DNA of 8,983 bases, taken from contig JALULU010000219.1 in assembly GCA_027040585.1 (NCBI GenBank), forward strand, positions 1 through 8,983. The letters are read 5' to 3'. The stretch comes from Acidobacteriota bacterium (GTDB taxonomy: Bacteria; Acidobacteriota; JAAYUB01; JAMOQF01). The notes under the pieces were generated by a model, which had not been told where the DNA came from, ran no database searches, and saw only the letters and a program-made list of their open reading frames with translations. Shown in pieces: positions 1-6,719 of the stretch. The position numbers were made by a program, and so were the translations under genes. The first letter of the stretch is position 1, and each line of letters starts with the position of its first letter.

Positions 1-729
1 GCTTTAAGATGTGTCAACTTCTATGAAAGTGAAAAGATGGTAAGAATTAATCAGCTCCCATTGGGATTTAAAGACCTTGAGGAGATTGTACCTGAACCTG
101 TGGAACTCATTTTAATACCAAAGTGTGAGACTAAAGAAGATGTTATTGAGGTAGATAAAAAAATAAGCAATCTTGAGGAAAAATATAATAGAAAAGATAA
201 AATACTTTTAATGCCCATAATTGAGAGTGCAAAGGGAGTTATGAACGCCTACGAAATCGCAGGGGCTTCAAATAGAAACGTTGCCTTAACAATTGGGCTT
301 GAAGACTATACTGCTGACATTGGTATAAAGAGAACTGAAGAGGGAAGAGAAAGTTTTTTTGCAAGGAGTGTGATAGTAAATGCAGCTAAAAGTTTTCAAC
401 TTCAACCAATAGATACCGTTTACTCCGATGTGTCAAATATGGAAGGCTTGATGAAGGCTACACTTGAGGCAAAGTCCCTTGGATTTGAAGGAAAGGGTTG
501 TATTCACCCAAGGCAGATTAAGGTTATACATGAGGGTTTTAAACCAAGTGAAGAGGAAATTAAAAAGGCCAAAAAGATTGTAAATGCCCTCGAAGAAGCA
601 AAAAAAAGGGGAAGTGGAGTTGTTTCCCTTGGAAGCAAGATGGTAGATCCACCAGTTGTAAAAAGGGCTGAAAGGATTTTAAAAATGGCTAAAGCAATGA
701 GAATTTTAAAGGAGGCAAGAAATGATTAA
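1..729 (+). CDS. citE: Citrate lyase beta subunit CitE (5' end off window)
   Basis: This is the citryl-ACP lyase subunit of citrate lyase, a cytoplasmic HpcH/HpaI-aldolase-type TIM barrel that splits citryl-ACP into acetyl-ACP and oxaloacetate. The frame is open from base 1, and the 12 codons before the ATG at 37 already read as family sequence. That ATG is therefore internal, and the true start lies upstream. About 242 residues are visible; CitE is usually about 290-300, so some 50-60 N-terminal residues are missing. Motifs seen after the ATG at 37 are VRIN with the CoA/substrate-binding Arg, a PIIESAKG segment with the metal-binding Glu, GLEDYTAD with the second acidic metal ligand, and GCIHPRQI near the C-terminus. 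These are typical of CitE. Close relatives such as malyl-CoA or citramalyl-CoA lyases share the fold, but the directly following citF decides for citrate lyase (or the related citramalate lyase). It overlaps citF by 8 bases. Confidence 0.93.
   Translation, partial: ALRCVNFYESEKMVRINQLPLGFKDLEEIVPEPVELILIPKCETKEDVIEVDKKISNLEEKYNRKDKILLMPIIESAKGVMNAYEIAGASNRNVALTIGLEDYTADIGIKRTEEGRESFFARSVIVNAAKSFQLQPIDTVYSDVSNMEGLMKATLEAKSLGFEGKGCIHPRQIKVIHEGFKPSEEEIKKAKKIVNALEEAKKRGSGVVSLGSKMVDPPVVKRAERILKMAKAMRILKEARND
708..715 (+). promoter_or_regulatory. Ribosome binding site of citF
   Basis: AAAGGAGG lies 6 bases before the ATG at 722, inside the last codons of citE. It is a strong Shine-Dalgarno match and fixes the citF start despite the 8-base overlap with citE. 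Confidence 0.85.
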
Positions 730-2272
730 AAATGTCCTTGGAAGGGAACTTCCAAATGAAATAAATGGAAAGAAGACAATCCCCTTTATGGGTGTTGGAA
801 AATATAGACCAGAAGGGAAAAAGGCAGCTCCGCCAATTCCCACATGTGCCGACTACCCCTCGGATGGAAATAAGGTGGTATCCTCCTTAAGGGAAGCCTT
901 CGAAAGGTGTGGCTTAAAAGATGGGATGACACTATCAGCCCATCACCACTTTAGAAATGGAGATAAAGTTGTAAATTACATGTTTGATGTCGCCCATGAG
1001 ATGGGTGTTAAGGATTTAACATTTATCCCAAGCGCCCTTTTTCCATGCCATGAACACCTGATAACCCACCTTGAAAATGGAACAATTCACCACATTGAGG
1101 GGAGTTTAAATGGTCCCCTTGGAAGATACTGTTCAGAAGGAAAAATGAGGGGAATGGGGGTTTTAAGATCCCATGGTGGAAGGTATCAGGCAATACAGGA
1201 CGGTGAGGTTCACATTGACATTGCAGTTATTGCAGCTCCCTGTGCAGATCCTTTTGGAAATGCAAATGGGGTTTATGGAAAATCCGCCTGTGGGCTGCTT
1301 GGTTTTGCCCTTGCAGACAGCCAATATGCAGATAGGGTTATCATTGTAACAGATAATTTAGTTGATTTTCCATGTGCTCCTTTTCAAATACATGGCAATT
1401 TAGTTGACTATGTTGTGGTAATGGATGAGATTGGGGACCCAAAAAAAATAGTGTCTGGCACAACACAGATAACAAAAAGTCCTGATAGGTTATACATTGC
1501 AGAACTTATTGCAAGGTTTATCAGGGATTCTGGAATTATGAGGGATGGATTTTCCTTTCAAGCAGGCGCAGGTGGGACAAGCCTTGCCTTTGCCGTATAC
1601 CTTAAGGAGATGATGAAGGAAAAGGGGATTAAGGCAAGGTTTATAAGAGGAGGAAGTAATAAATACCTGATTGAAATGCTTGAAGAGGGGTTAACTGATT
1701 ACATTTTAGATGGTCAGACATTTGATTTATATGGTGTGGAGTCAATAAGAGAACACCCAAATAAGCATGTAACAACATCTCCCTTTACAAGCTACAACTA
1801 CCATTCAAAGGGAAATTTTGCATCAATGGTTGATGCAGTGGCTTTAGGTGCAACTGAGGTTGATGTAAACTTCAACGCAAACGTTGTAACACACTCTGAT
1901 GGGGTATTACTCCACGGAATTGGGGGATGGCAAAACTGTTTATTTTCAAATTGTACAATTCTTGCAGTTCCCTCTTTCAGGGACAGAATCCCTGTAATAG
2001 TTGATAAGGTAACAACACTTTGCGGGCCAGGGGAATTAATTGATGTAATTGTAACCGAAAGGGGAATTGCAATAAATCCAAGAAGGGAAGATTTAATCGA
2101 TGCCGTTAAAAATAGCAATCTTCCAATAAGAAAGATTGAGGAAATTAAGGAAGAGGTTGAGGAGATTTGTGGTGGTAAACCCCAAAAGCCAAAGTGGGGG
2201 GATAAATTTGTTGCTGCCATAAAATGGGTGGATGGTACTGTAATAGATGCCGTAAGAAATGTCATATTTTGA
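722..2272 (+). CDS. citF: Citrate lyase alpha subunit CitF
   Basis: This is the acyl-ACP transferase subunit of citrate lyase. It exchanges acetyl for citryl on the ACP subunit (CitD) so that CitE can cleave citryl-ACP; the enzyme is cytoplasmic. The 516 residues match the usual length of about 510 and cover the whole family. The visible signature is the HHHFR segment at residues 74-78, a glycine-rich AGAGGTSLAF at 281-290, and a C-terminal half of CoA-transferase type with HSDG and HGIGGWQN segments. The start is the ATG with a strong upstream AAAGGAGG. It overlaps citE by 8 bases and the next gene by 14 bases, which indicates one operon and translational coupling. No citC, citX or citG follows, although CitD needs their prosthetic-group and acetylation functions; they must lie elsewhere. 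A citramalate lyase alpha subunit is the main alternative. Confidence 0.95.
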   Translation: MIKNVLGRELPNEINGKKTIPFMGVGKYRPEGKKAAPPIPTCADYPSDGNKVVSSLREAFERCGLKDGMTLSAHHHFRNGDKVVNYMFDVAHEMGVKDLTFIPSALFPCHEHLITHLENGTIHHIEGSLNGPLGRYCSEGKMRGMGVLRSHGGRYQAIQDGEVHIDIAVIAAPCADPFGNANGVYGKSACGLLGFALADSQYADRVIIVTDNLVDFPCAPFQIHGNLVDYVVVMDEIGDPKKIVSGTTQITKSPDRLYIAELIARFIRDSGIMRDGFSFQAGAGGTSLAFAVYLKEMMKEKGIKARFIRGGSNKYLIEMLEEGLTDYILDGQTFDLYGVESIREHPNKHVTTSPFTSYNYHSKGNFASMVDAVALGATEVDVNFNANVVTHSDGVLLHGIGGWQNCLFSNCTILAVPSFRDRIPVIVDKVTTLCGPGELIDVIVTERGIAINPRREDLIDAVKNSNLPIRKIEEIKEEVEEICGGKPQKPKWGDKFVAAIKWVDGTVIDAVRNVIF

Positions 2273-4451
2273 TCTCCACCCTAAAAAAATAAAGGTTTTA
2301 ACGCTTTACCTTTTAACTTCACTCATTACCTTTTTACCCATTTTCTTTGGAAAGTCCTTATACCTTAAAGATTTTTTCCTATTTGACTATCCCATCTGGC
2401 ACTTTGTTTCCAAAAATTTGAAAAATTTTAACATTCCCCTCTGGAATCCCCTCTTAAACTTTGGAGAGCCAATCCTTTCAAATACAAACTACCTTCTATT
2501 TTACCCCCTTTCATACATAAGAATCTTCTTTAATCCCCTTTTCTCAATCAATCTCTTTGCAATGATCCACCACTTCTTGGGTATGTTTTTCTTCTACCTC
2601 CTTTTAAGGGAAATGGATTTTAGCGAAAAAATCTCAATTTTTGGGGGTCTATTTTACGGATTTATAGGGAGCACAATTTCCCTTTTCTACCTCATAAATT
2701 TAATCCCATACATTTTCACATTTCCATTCTTTCTCTTTGCCCTTATAAGATTTTTTAAAAATGGAATGCTTAAAGATCTTTTTTTACTTTCAATAACAAC
2801 TCTACTTCTTATCTCAACCTTTGAGCCATTTTTTTTCGTAGGGGTAATGCTTTCTTCATTTCCCTTTTACATCTTATTTAGAAAAAAGGGATGTGAGAAA
2901 AAATTTTTAACTGCTATTTTAATCTCCCTTTTAATCTCCTCACCTTTGATTTTCGGAGGTTACAGGGAATATTTTGAAGGTGCCAGGCAATACACAAAAA
3001 ATGAAGTTTACAACCTCTCAAAGGGATATGACCTTCCCCCAGAAACAATTGGTAGCTTTTTCTTTGAAAATTTCTTTGAGGAAAACTTTAAGGTTTTAAA
3101 GGAAAAAAATTTTTACAGGAAAAAATTTGGGGCAAGGTCCCCACTTTTTATAACCTTTTTTATATCAACTTCACTCCTCTTTTTCTTCTTTCTCTCAATA
3201 TTTACCCTTAGAAAAAAATTTTTAATCCTGCCATTTTTTTCAATGCTCTTTCTCCTTTTTTCATTCGGTGGATTTTTCCCAACTTTAAATAAAATTTTAA
3301 AATCCCTTCCCCTTTTTGGAAATGGAAGGTACACACAAAAATTTATCTTTTTCTTCTCCTTTTTCTTTTTAATCTCATCCATTTTTGGGATTTCAAATTT
3401 TTTAAGGGAAAAAAAGAAAAAATACTTAGTTGTTTCACTAATCTTAACCCTTCTAACCCTTACATTTTCATATTTAATTTACCTTAAAATGGTTGATGGT
3501 AGAAAAATCTTTCTTTCACCCATTTTTCTTATCTCAACATTTTTAATTTTAGTCCTCTTTAAAAAAGAAAAGCACCTATCTTACATTCTCCCATCAATTA
3601 TCCTTTTAGAACTACTTTTTGGAAACCTTTATTTCATAAGATTTAAAAATATGAGAACAAAGTCCCTGCTTCCCCTAAAAAATTTAGAGGGGTATAGAGT
3701 AACATTCTTAGATGAAAACATTCCACTAAGGGAAAATCTTTCCCTATCAAAATTTTTAAAGATTTCAATGGAAATTGGACTTCCCTTTACTGGATTTAAA
3801 GATAACATTTCCTATGGATTTAATGAACCAATAGACTACATGGAGACAAAATATTCTGCCCTGGTCTCAAATTATTTTAGGGAAATCCCACTTAGAAAAA
3901 AGTTAATCCTTTCAAAAAAATTAAATGTGAAGTATGTTGCAACCACGGATTTAAAAAATCTAAGTGAAGTCAAGGATTTAGTTAAGAGAATTTATAAAAT
4001 TAAGGACATCTATTTTTTAGAAATAAAAAATCCCCTTAAAAAACTTTACTTTGTGGAAGGCATTAGGTACGGAGATATTAAACATTTAGCAGATTTTAAG
4101 GATAGAAAAATAGCCTTTTTATCAGAAAAGATAAAATTTAATTTTGACTTTAATGGAGGAAAAATAAAAGAAATAGGTGAAAATGAGTACAAAATTTATT
4201 CAAAGGGGAGAAACTTTCTCTCACTTACAGAGACCTATTCAAAGAATTGGAAGTGCTATGTGGATGGAAGGGAGGTAAAAATTTACAGGATTAACACAAA
4301 TTTCATGGGGATAAAAATTGATAAGGGGCTACATTGGGTTAAGTTTGTCTATAAAGTAAGGGGTTTAAATTTTTTTCTACTAATTTCCCTTTTAACCATC
4401 CTCTCTATGTCAACAATTTACATTAAAAGGGGGATAAAATCCCCCCTTTAA
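2259..4451 (+). CDS. YfhO-family polytopic membrane protein
   Basis: A 730-residue integral membrane protein of the bacterial YfhO family, which has a GT-C-like architecture. Members are thought to act in glycosylation or decoration of cell-envelope polymers; the substrate here is unknown. The N-terminal helix at about 11-31 is followed by an exposed loop with Asp38 and Asp43 and the family motif PLWNPLLNFGEP at 60-71. About a dozen hydrophobic helices follow to residue 461. A long soluble region at about 463-700 ends in the YfhO C-terminal beta domain (ETYSKNWKCYVDG, 658-670), and a final helix lies at 704-722. The protein is extremely rich in Phe, Leu, Ile and Lys. There is no clear Shine-Dalgarno site; the start lies inside the end of citF (14-base overlap), so translation is probably coupled to it. 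No other ATG, GTG or TTG occurs near the first helix, which supports this start. The 3' end overlaps the convergent maeB by 4 bases. The family call is firm; the function is inferred. Confidence 0.85.
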   Translation: MSYFDLHPKKIKVLTLYLLTSLITFLPIFFGKSLYLKDFFLFDYPIWHFVSKNLKNFNIPLWNPLLNFGEPILSNTNYLLFYPLSYIRIFFNPLFSINLFAMIHHFLGMFFFYLLLREMDFSEKISIFGGLFYGFIGSTISLFYLINLIPYIFTFPFFLFALIRFFKNGMLKDLFLLSITTLLLISTFEPFFFVGVMLSSFPFYILFRKKGCEKKFLTAILISLLISSPLIFGGYREYFEGARQYTKNEVYNLSKGYDLPPETIGSFFFENFFEENFKVLKEKNFYRKKFGARSPLFITFFISTSLLFFFFLSIFTLRKKFLILPFFSMLFLLFSFGGFFPTLNKILKSLPLFGNGRYTQKFIFFFSFFFLISSIFGISNFLREKKKKYLVVSLILTLLTLTFSYLIYLKMVDGRKIFLSPIFLISTFLILVLFKKEKHLSYILPSIILLELLFGNLYFIRFKNMRTKSLLPLKNLEGYRVTFLDENIPLRENLSLSKFLKISMEIGLPFTGFKDNISYGFNEPIDYMETKYSALVSNYFREIPLRKKLILSKKLNVKYVATTDLKNLSEVKDLVKRIYKIKDIYFLEIKNPLKKLYFVEGIRYGDIKHLADFKDRKIAFLSEKIKFNFDFNGGKIKEIGENEYKIYSKGRNFLSLTETYSKNWKCYVDGREVKIYRINTNFMGIKIDKGLHWVKFVYKVRGLNFFLLISLLTILSMSTIYIKRGIKSPL
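4426..4449. terminator. Candidate bidirectional terminator hairpin
   Basis: GGGGGAT (4429-4435), a three-A loop, then ATCCCCC (4439-4445) form a perfect 7-bp stem. One extra C at 4446 bulges before an AAA/TTT extension (4426-4428 with 4447-4449). On the minus strand the stem is followed by TTTTAATG right after the maeB stop codon. On the plus strand it is followed by TTTAAAT, and the stem lies in the last codons of the YfhO-family gene. The U-tracts are short in both directions, so termination is plausible but not certain. Confidence 0.5.
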
Positions 4452-6706
4452 ATCACCCCAGAGGCAATTGCAGTTATTGTTGTAATATTTACTATGTCTT
4501 CTACTTTTGATGAGTAGTGAAGAACATTTACAGGTTTTTTCATTCCAAGTAAGATAGGACCAATTGCTTCAGCATTGCTTAAATATTGAACAAGTTTATA
4601 GCCGATATTTGCACTAAAAAGTTCTGGAAATACCAGGATTGTTGCATCACCAACAATTTTGGAGTGAGGAAAATTTTCCTTTACAAACTCAGGGACAAGA
4701 GCAGCATCCACCTGCATTTCACCATCTACGGCTAAGTCTGGCCTCCTCTCCTTAACAAGATTTACTGCCTTTTGAATTCTATTTACATCTTCATTTTTAA
4801 CACTTCCAAAACTTGAATAGGATAGAAATGCAACCTTTGGATCAATATCAAAGAATTTTGCCGCCTCTGATGCCATTATTGCAATATCAGCAAGTTCTTC
4901 AGATGAAGGCTTAAAGTTAACTGTGGTATCCGCCATTATTAAAATTCTGTTTTCAAGTATCATCATATAAAGTCCTGCCACCCTTTCAATATTATCCCTT
5001 ACACCTATTATCTCAAGAGCAGGCCTTATTGTCTTTGGATATGAAGATGTAATTCCTCCCACAAGCCCATCACCCATACCACTTTCAAGCATCATCATTC
5101 CAAAATAAAAAGGATTTAGGAGTTTAATCCTTGCCTGTCTTGGGGTCATACCTTTGTACTTTCTAAGCTCATAAAGCTTACTTACAAACTCCTCTATTTT
5201 ATCAAAATTGTGGGGGTCAAAAACTTCATATTCTTTTATTTCAAGTCCAAGAGAATCAATCTTTTCATCAATTACATCTTTATTTCCAATTAAAACAGGT
5301 TTTGCTATGCCCTCATCTTCTATTCTCTGGCATGCCCTTAAAATCTTCTCTTCTTCACCTTCAGGAAATATTATCTTTTTATCGTGGTGTTTTACCTTAT
5401 TTATTGCTATTCTCATAACCTTTTTAGATAGGCCAAGCAATGCCTCAAGCTTTTCCTTATATTCTTCTATATCATCAAATGGATTTAAAGCCACTCCACT
5501 TTCAATAGCCGCCTGTGCAACTGCAGGAGCCTCCCATAAAAGTACTCTTGGATCAAAAGGCTTTGGAATTATATATTCCCTTCCAAATTTAAATTTCATA
5601 CCACCATATGCCTGAGCTACTGAATCGGGAACATCTTCCTTGGCAAGGTCTGCAAGTGCATGTGATGCAGCAACCTTCATCTTAGAATTTATTTTTGTTG
5701 CCTTTACATCAAGTGCTCCCCTGAATATAAATGGAAATCCAAGTACATTGTTTACCTGATTTGGATAATCACTTCTTCCAGTTGCCATAATTACATCGGG
5801 TCTTGCATCTTTTGCATCTTCATAAGTAATTTCAGGATCTGGATTTGCCATTGCAAAAATTATTGGGTTGTCATTCATCTTTTTAACCATCTCTTTTGTA
5901 ACAAGTCCTTTTGTGGAAACACCTAAAAATACATCCGCACCTTCCATTGCCTCTTCAAGTGTACGTAGCTTCGTATCCCTTGCAAAGAATTCCTTGTAGG
6001 GGTTCATACCTACACCTCTTCCCTTATAAACAACTCCCTTACTATCAACAAGTGTTACATTTTCTCTCTTTACACCAAGTTCAATTATCATTTTTCCACA
6101 GGCAATTCCAGCGGCACCTGCTCCACAGACAACAACCTTCATTTTATCCAAATCCTTTTCAACCACTTCAGCAGCATTTAAAATTGCCGCACCTGCAATT
6201 ATTGCCGTACCATGTTGATCGTCATGAAAAACAGGAATATTCATAAGTTCTATAAGCTTTTCCTCTATATAAAAGCATTCAGGTGCCTTAATATCCTCAA
6301 GATTAATACCGCCAAATGTTGGTTCTAAAAGTTTTACAGCGTTTATAATCTCATCTGGATTTTCAGTAGCAAGTTCAATATCAAACACATCAATGTTTGC
6401 AAATCTTTTAAAAAGTACACCTTTTCCTTCCATAACAGGCTTTCCAGCAAGTGCGCCTATATTCCCAAGTCCTAAAACAGCTGTACAATTTGAAACAACA
6501 GCTACAAGATTTCCCTTATTTGTATATTTAAATACATCTTCAGGTCTATCCTTAATTTTTAAACATGGTATTGCAACCCCTGGTGTATAGGCCAGTGATA
6601 AGTCTCTCTGGGTAAGACATGGCTTTGTGGCAATAACTGCCAATTTTCCAGGTCTTCCCTTTGAGTGATACTCAAGTGCTTCTTCTTCTCTTATTTTTGC
6701 ACACAT
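4448..6706 (-). CDS. maeB: Malic enzyme with phosphotransacetylase-like domain (MaeB type)
   Basis: This cytoplasmic enzyme performs oxidative decarboxylation of malate to pyruvate and CO2 with NAD(P). At 752 residues it has the full hybrid length (E. coli MaeB is about 759). The malic enzyme half (1 to about 425) shows the catalytic Tyr40 in YTPGVA and Lys95 in MEGKG. The metal ligands are Glu137-Asp138 in NLEDIK and Asp163 in HDDQHGTA. It also has a GAGAAG dinucleotide fold at 195-200, and the ANPDPE (287-292) and SDYPNQ (312-317) segments. The half from about 430 to the end is phosphotransacetylase-like, opening with IIFPEGEEEKI. In studied hybrids this domain usually binds acetyl-CoA as a regulator and is not itself an active transacetylase. 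NADP versus NAD preference cannot be read safely. The start follows AGGAGG by 7 bases. It is the second gene of an operon with the mutase upstream. Confidence 0.96.
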   Translation of the reverse strand: MCAKIREEEALEYHSKGRPGKLAVIATKPCLTQRDLSLAYTPGVAIPCLKIKDRPEDVFKYTNKGNLVAVVSNCTAVLGLGNIGALAGKPVMEGKGVLFKRFANIDVFDIELATENPDEIINAVKLLEPTFGGINLEDIKAPECFYIEEKLIELMNIPVFHDDQHGTAIIAGAAILNAAEVVEKDLDKMKVVVCGAGAAGIACGKMIIELGVKRENVTLVDSKGVVYKGRGVGMNPYKEFFARDTKLRTLEEAMEGADVFLGVSTKGLVTKEMVKKMNDNPIIFAMANPDPEITYEDAKDARPDVIMATGRSDYPNQVNNVLGFPFIFRGALDVKATKINSKMKVAASHALADLAKEDVPDSVAQAYGGMKFKFGREYIIPKPFDPRVLLWEAPAVAQAAIESGVALNPFDDIEEYKEKLEALLGLSKKVMRIAINKVKHHDKKIIFPEGEEEKILRACQRIEDEGIAKPVLIGNKDVIDEKIDSLGLEIKEYEVFDPHNFDKIEEFVSKLYELRKYKGMTPRQARIKLLNPFYFGMMMLESGMGDGLVGGITSSYPKTIRPALEIIGVRDNIERVAGLYMMILENRILIMADTTVNFKPSSEELADIAIMASEAAKFFDIDPKVAFLSYSSFGSVKNEDVNRIQKAVNLVKERRPDLAVDGEMQVDAALVPEFVKENFPHSKIVGDATILVFPELFSANIGYKLVQYLSNAEAIGPILLGMKKPVNVLHYSSKVEDIVNITTITAIASGVI

Positions 6707-6713
6707 AATATAT

Positions 6714-6719
6714 CCTCCT
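6714..6719 (-). promoter_or_regulatory. maeB ribosome binding site embedded in the mutase stop codon
   Basis: On the minus strand TAGGAGGATATATTATG contains the TAG stop of the mutase (6720-6718), and the AG of that stop begins the AGGAGG site. The spacing to the maeB ATG is 7 bases. A ribosome ending the mutase stands exactly on the maeB start signal, which predicts coupled translation. Confidence 0.9.

Noticed and set aside
37..39. ATG at 37 as the start of citE
   Set aside because: The frame is open to base 1 and the codons before it fit the family, which has a further N-terminal section of some 50-60 residues.
1798..2265. A 155-residue open frame on the minus strand inside citF
   Set aside because: It lies antisense to a well-matched conserved gene, has no recognisable motif and no ribosome binding site that I can see; it is a shadow of citF codon use.
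3113..3382. A Lys-rich 89-residue minus-strand frame inside the YfhO-family gene
   Set aside because: The Lys/Phe-rich low-complexity protein is what antisense of Phe/Lys-rich codons gives; there is no family signature.
5208..6590. Three plus-strand frames (5208-5615, 5911-6246, 6393-6590) inside maeB
   Set aside because: They are antisense to a full-length conserved enzyme, and their compositions are Ser/His/Pro-rich noise without motifs.
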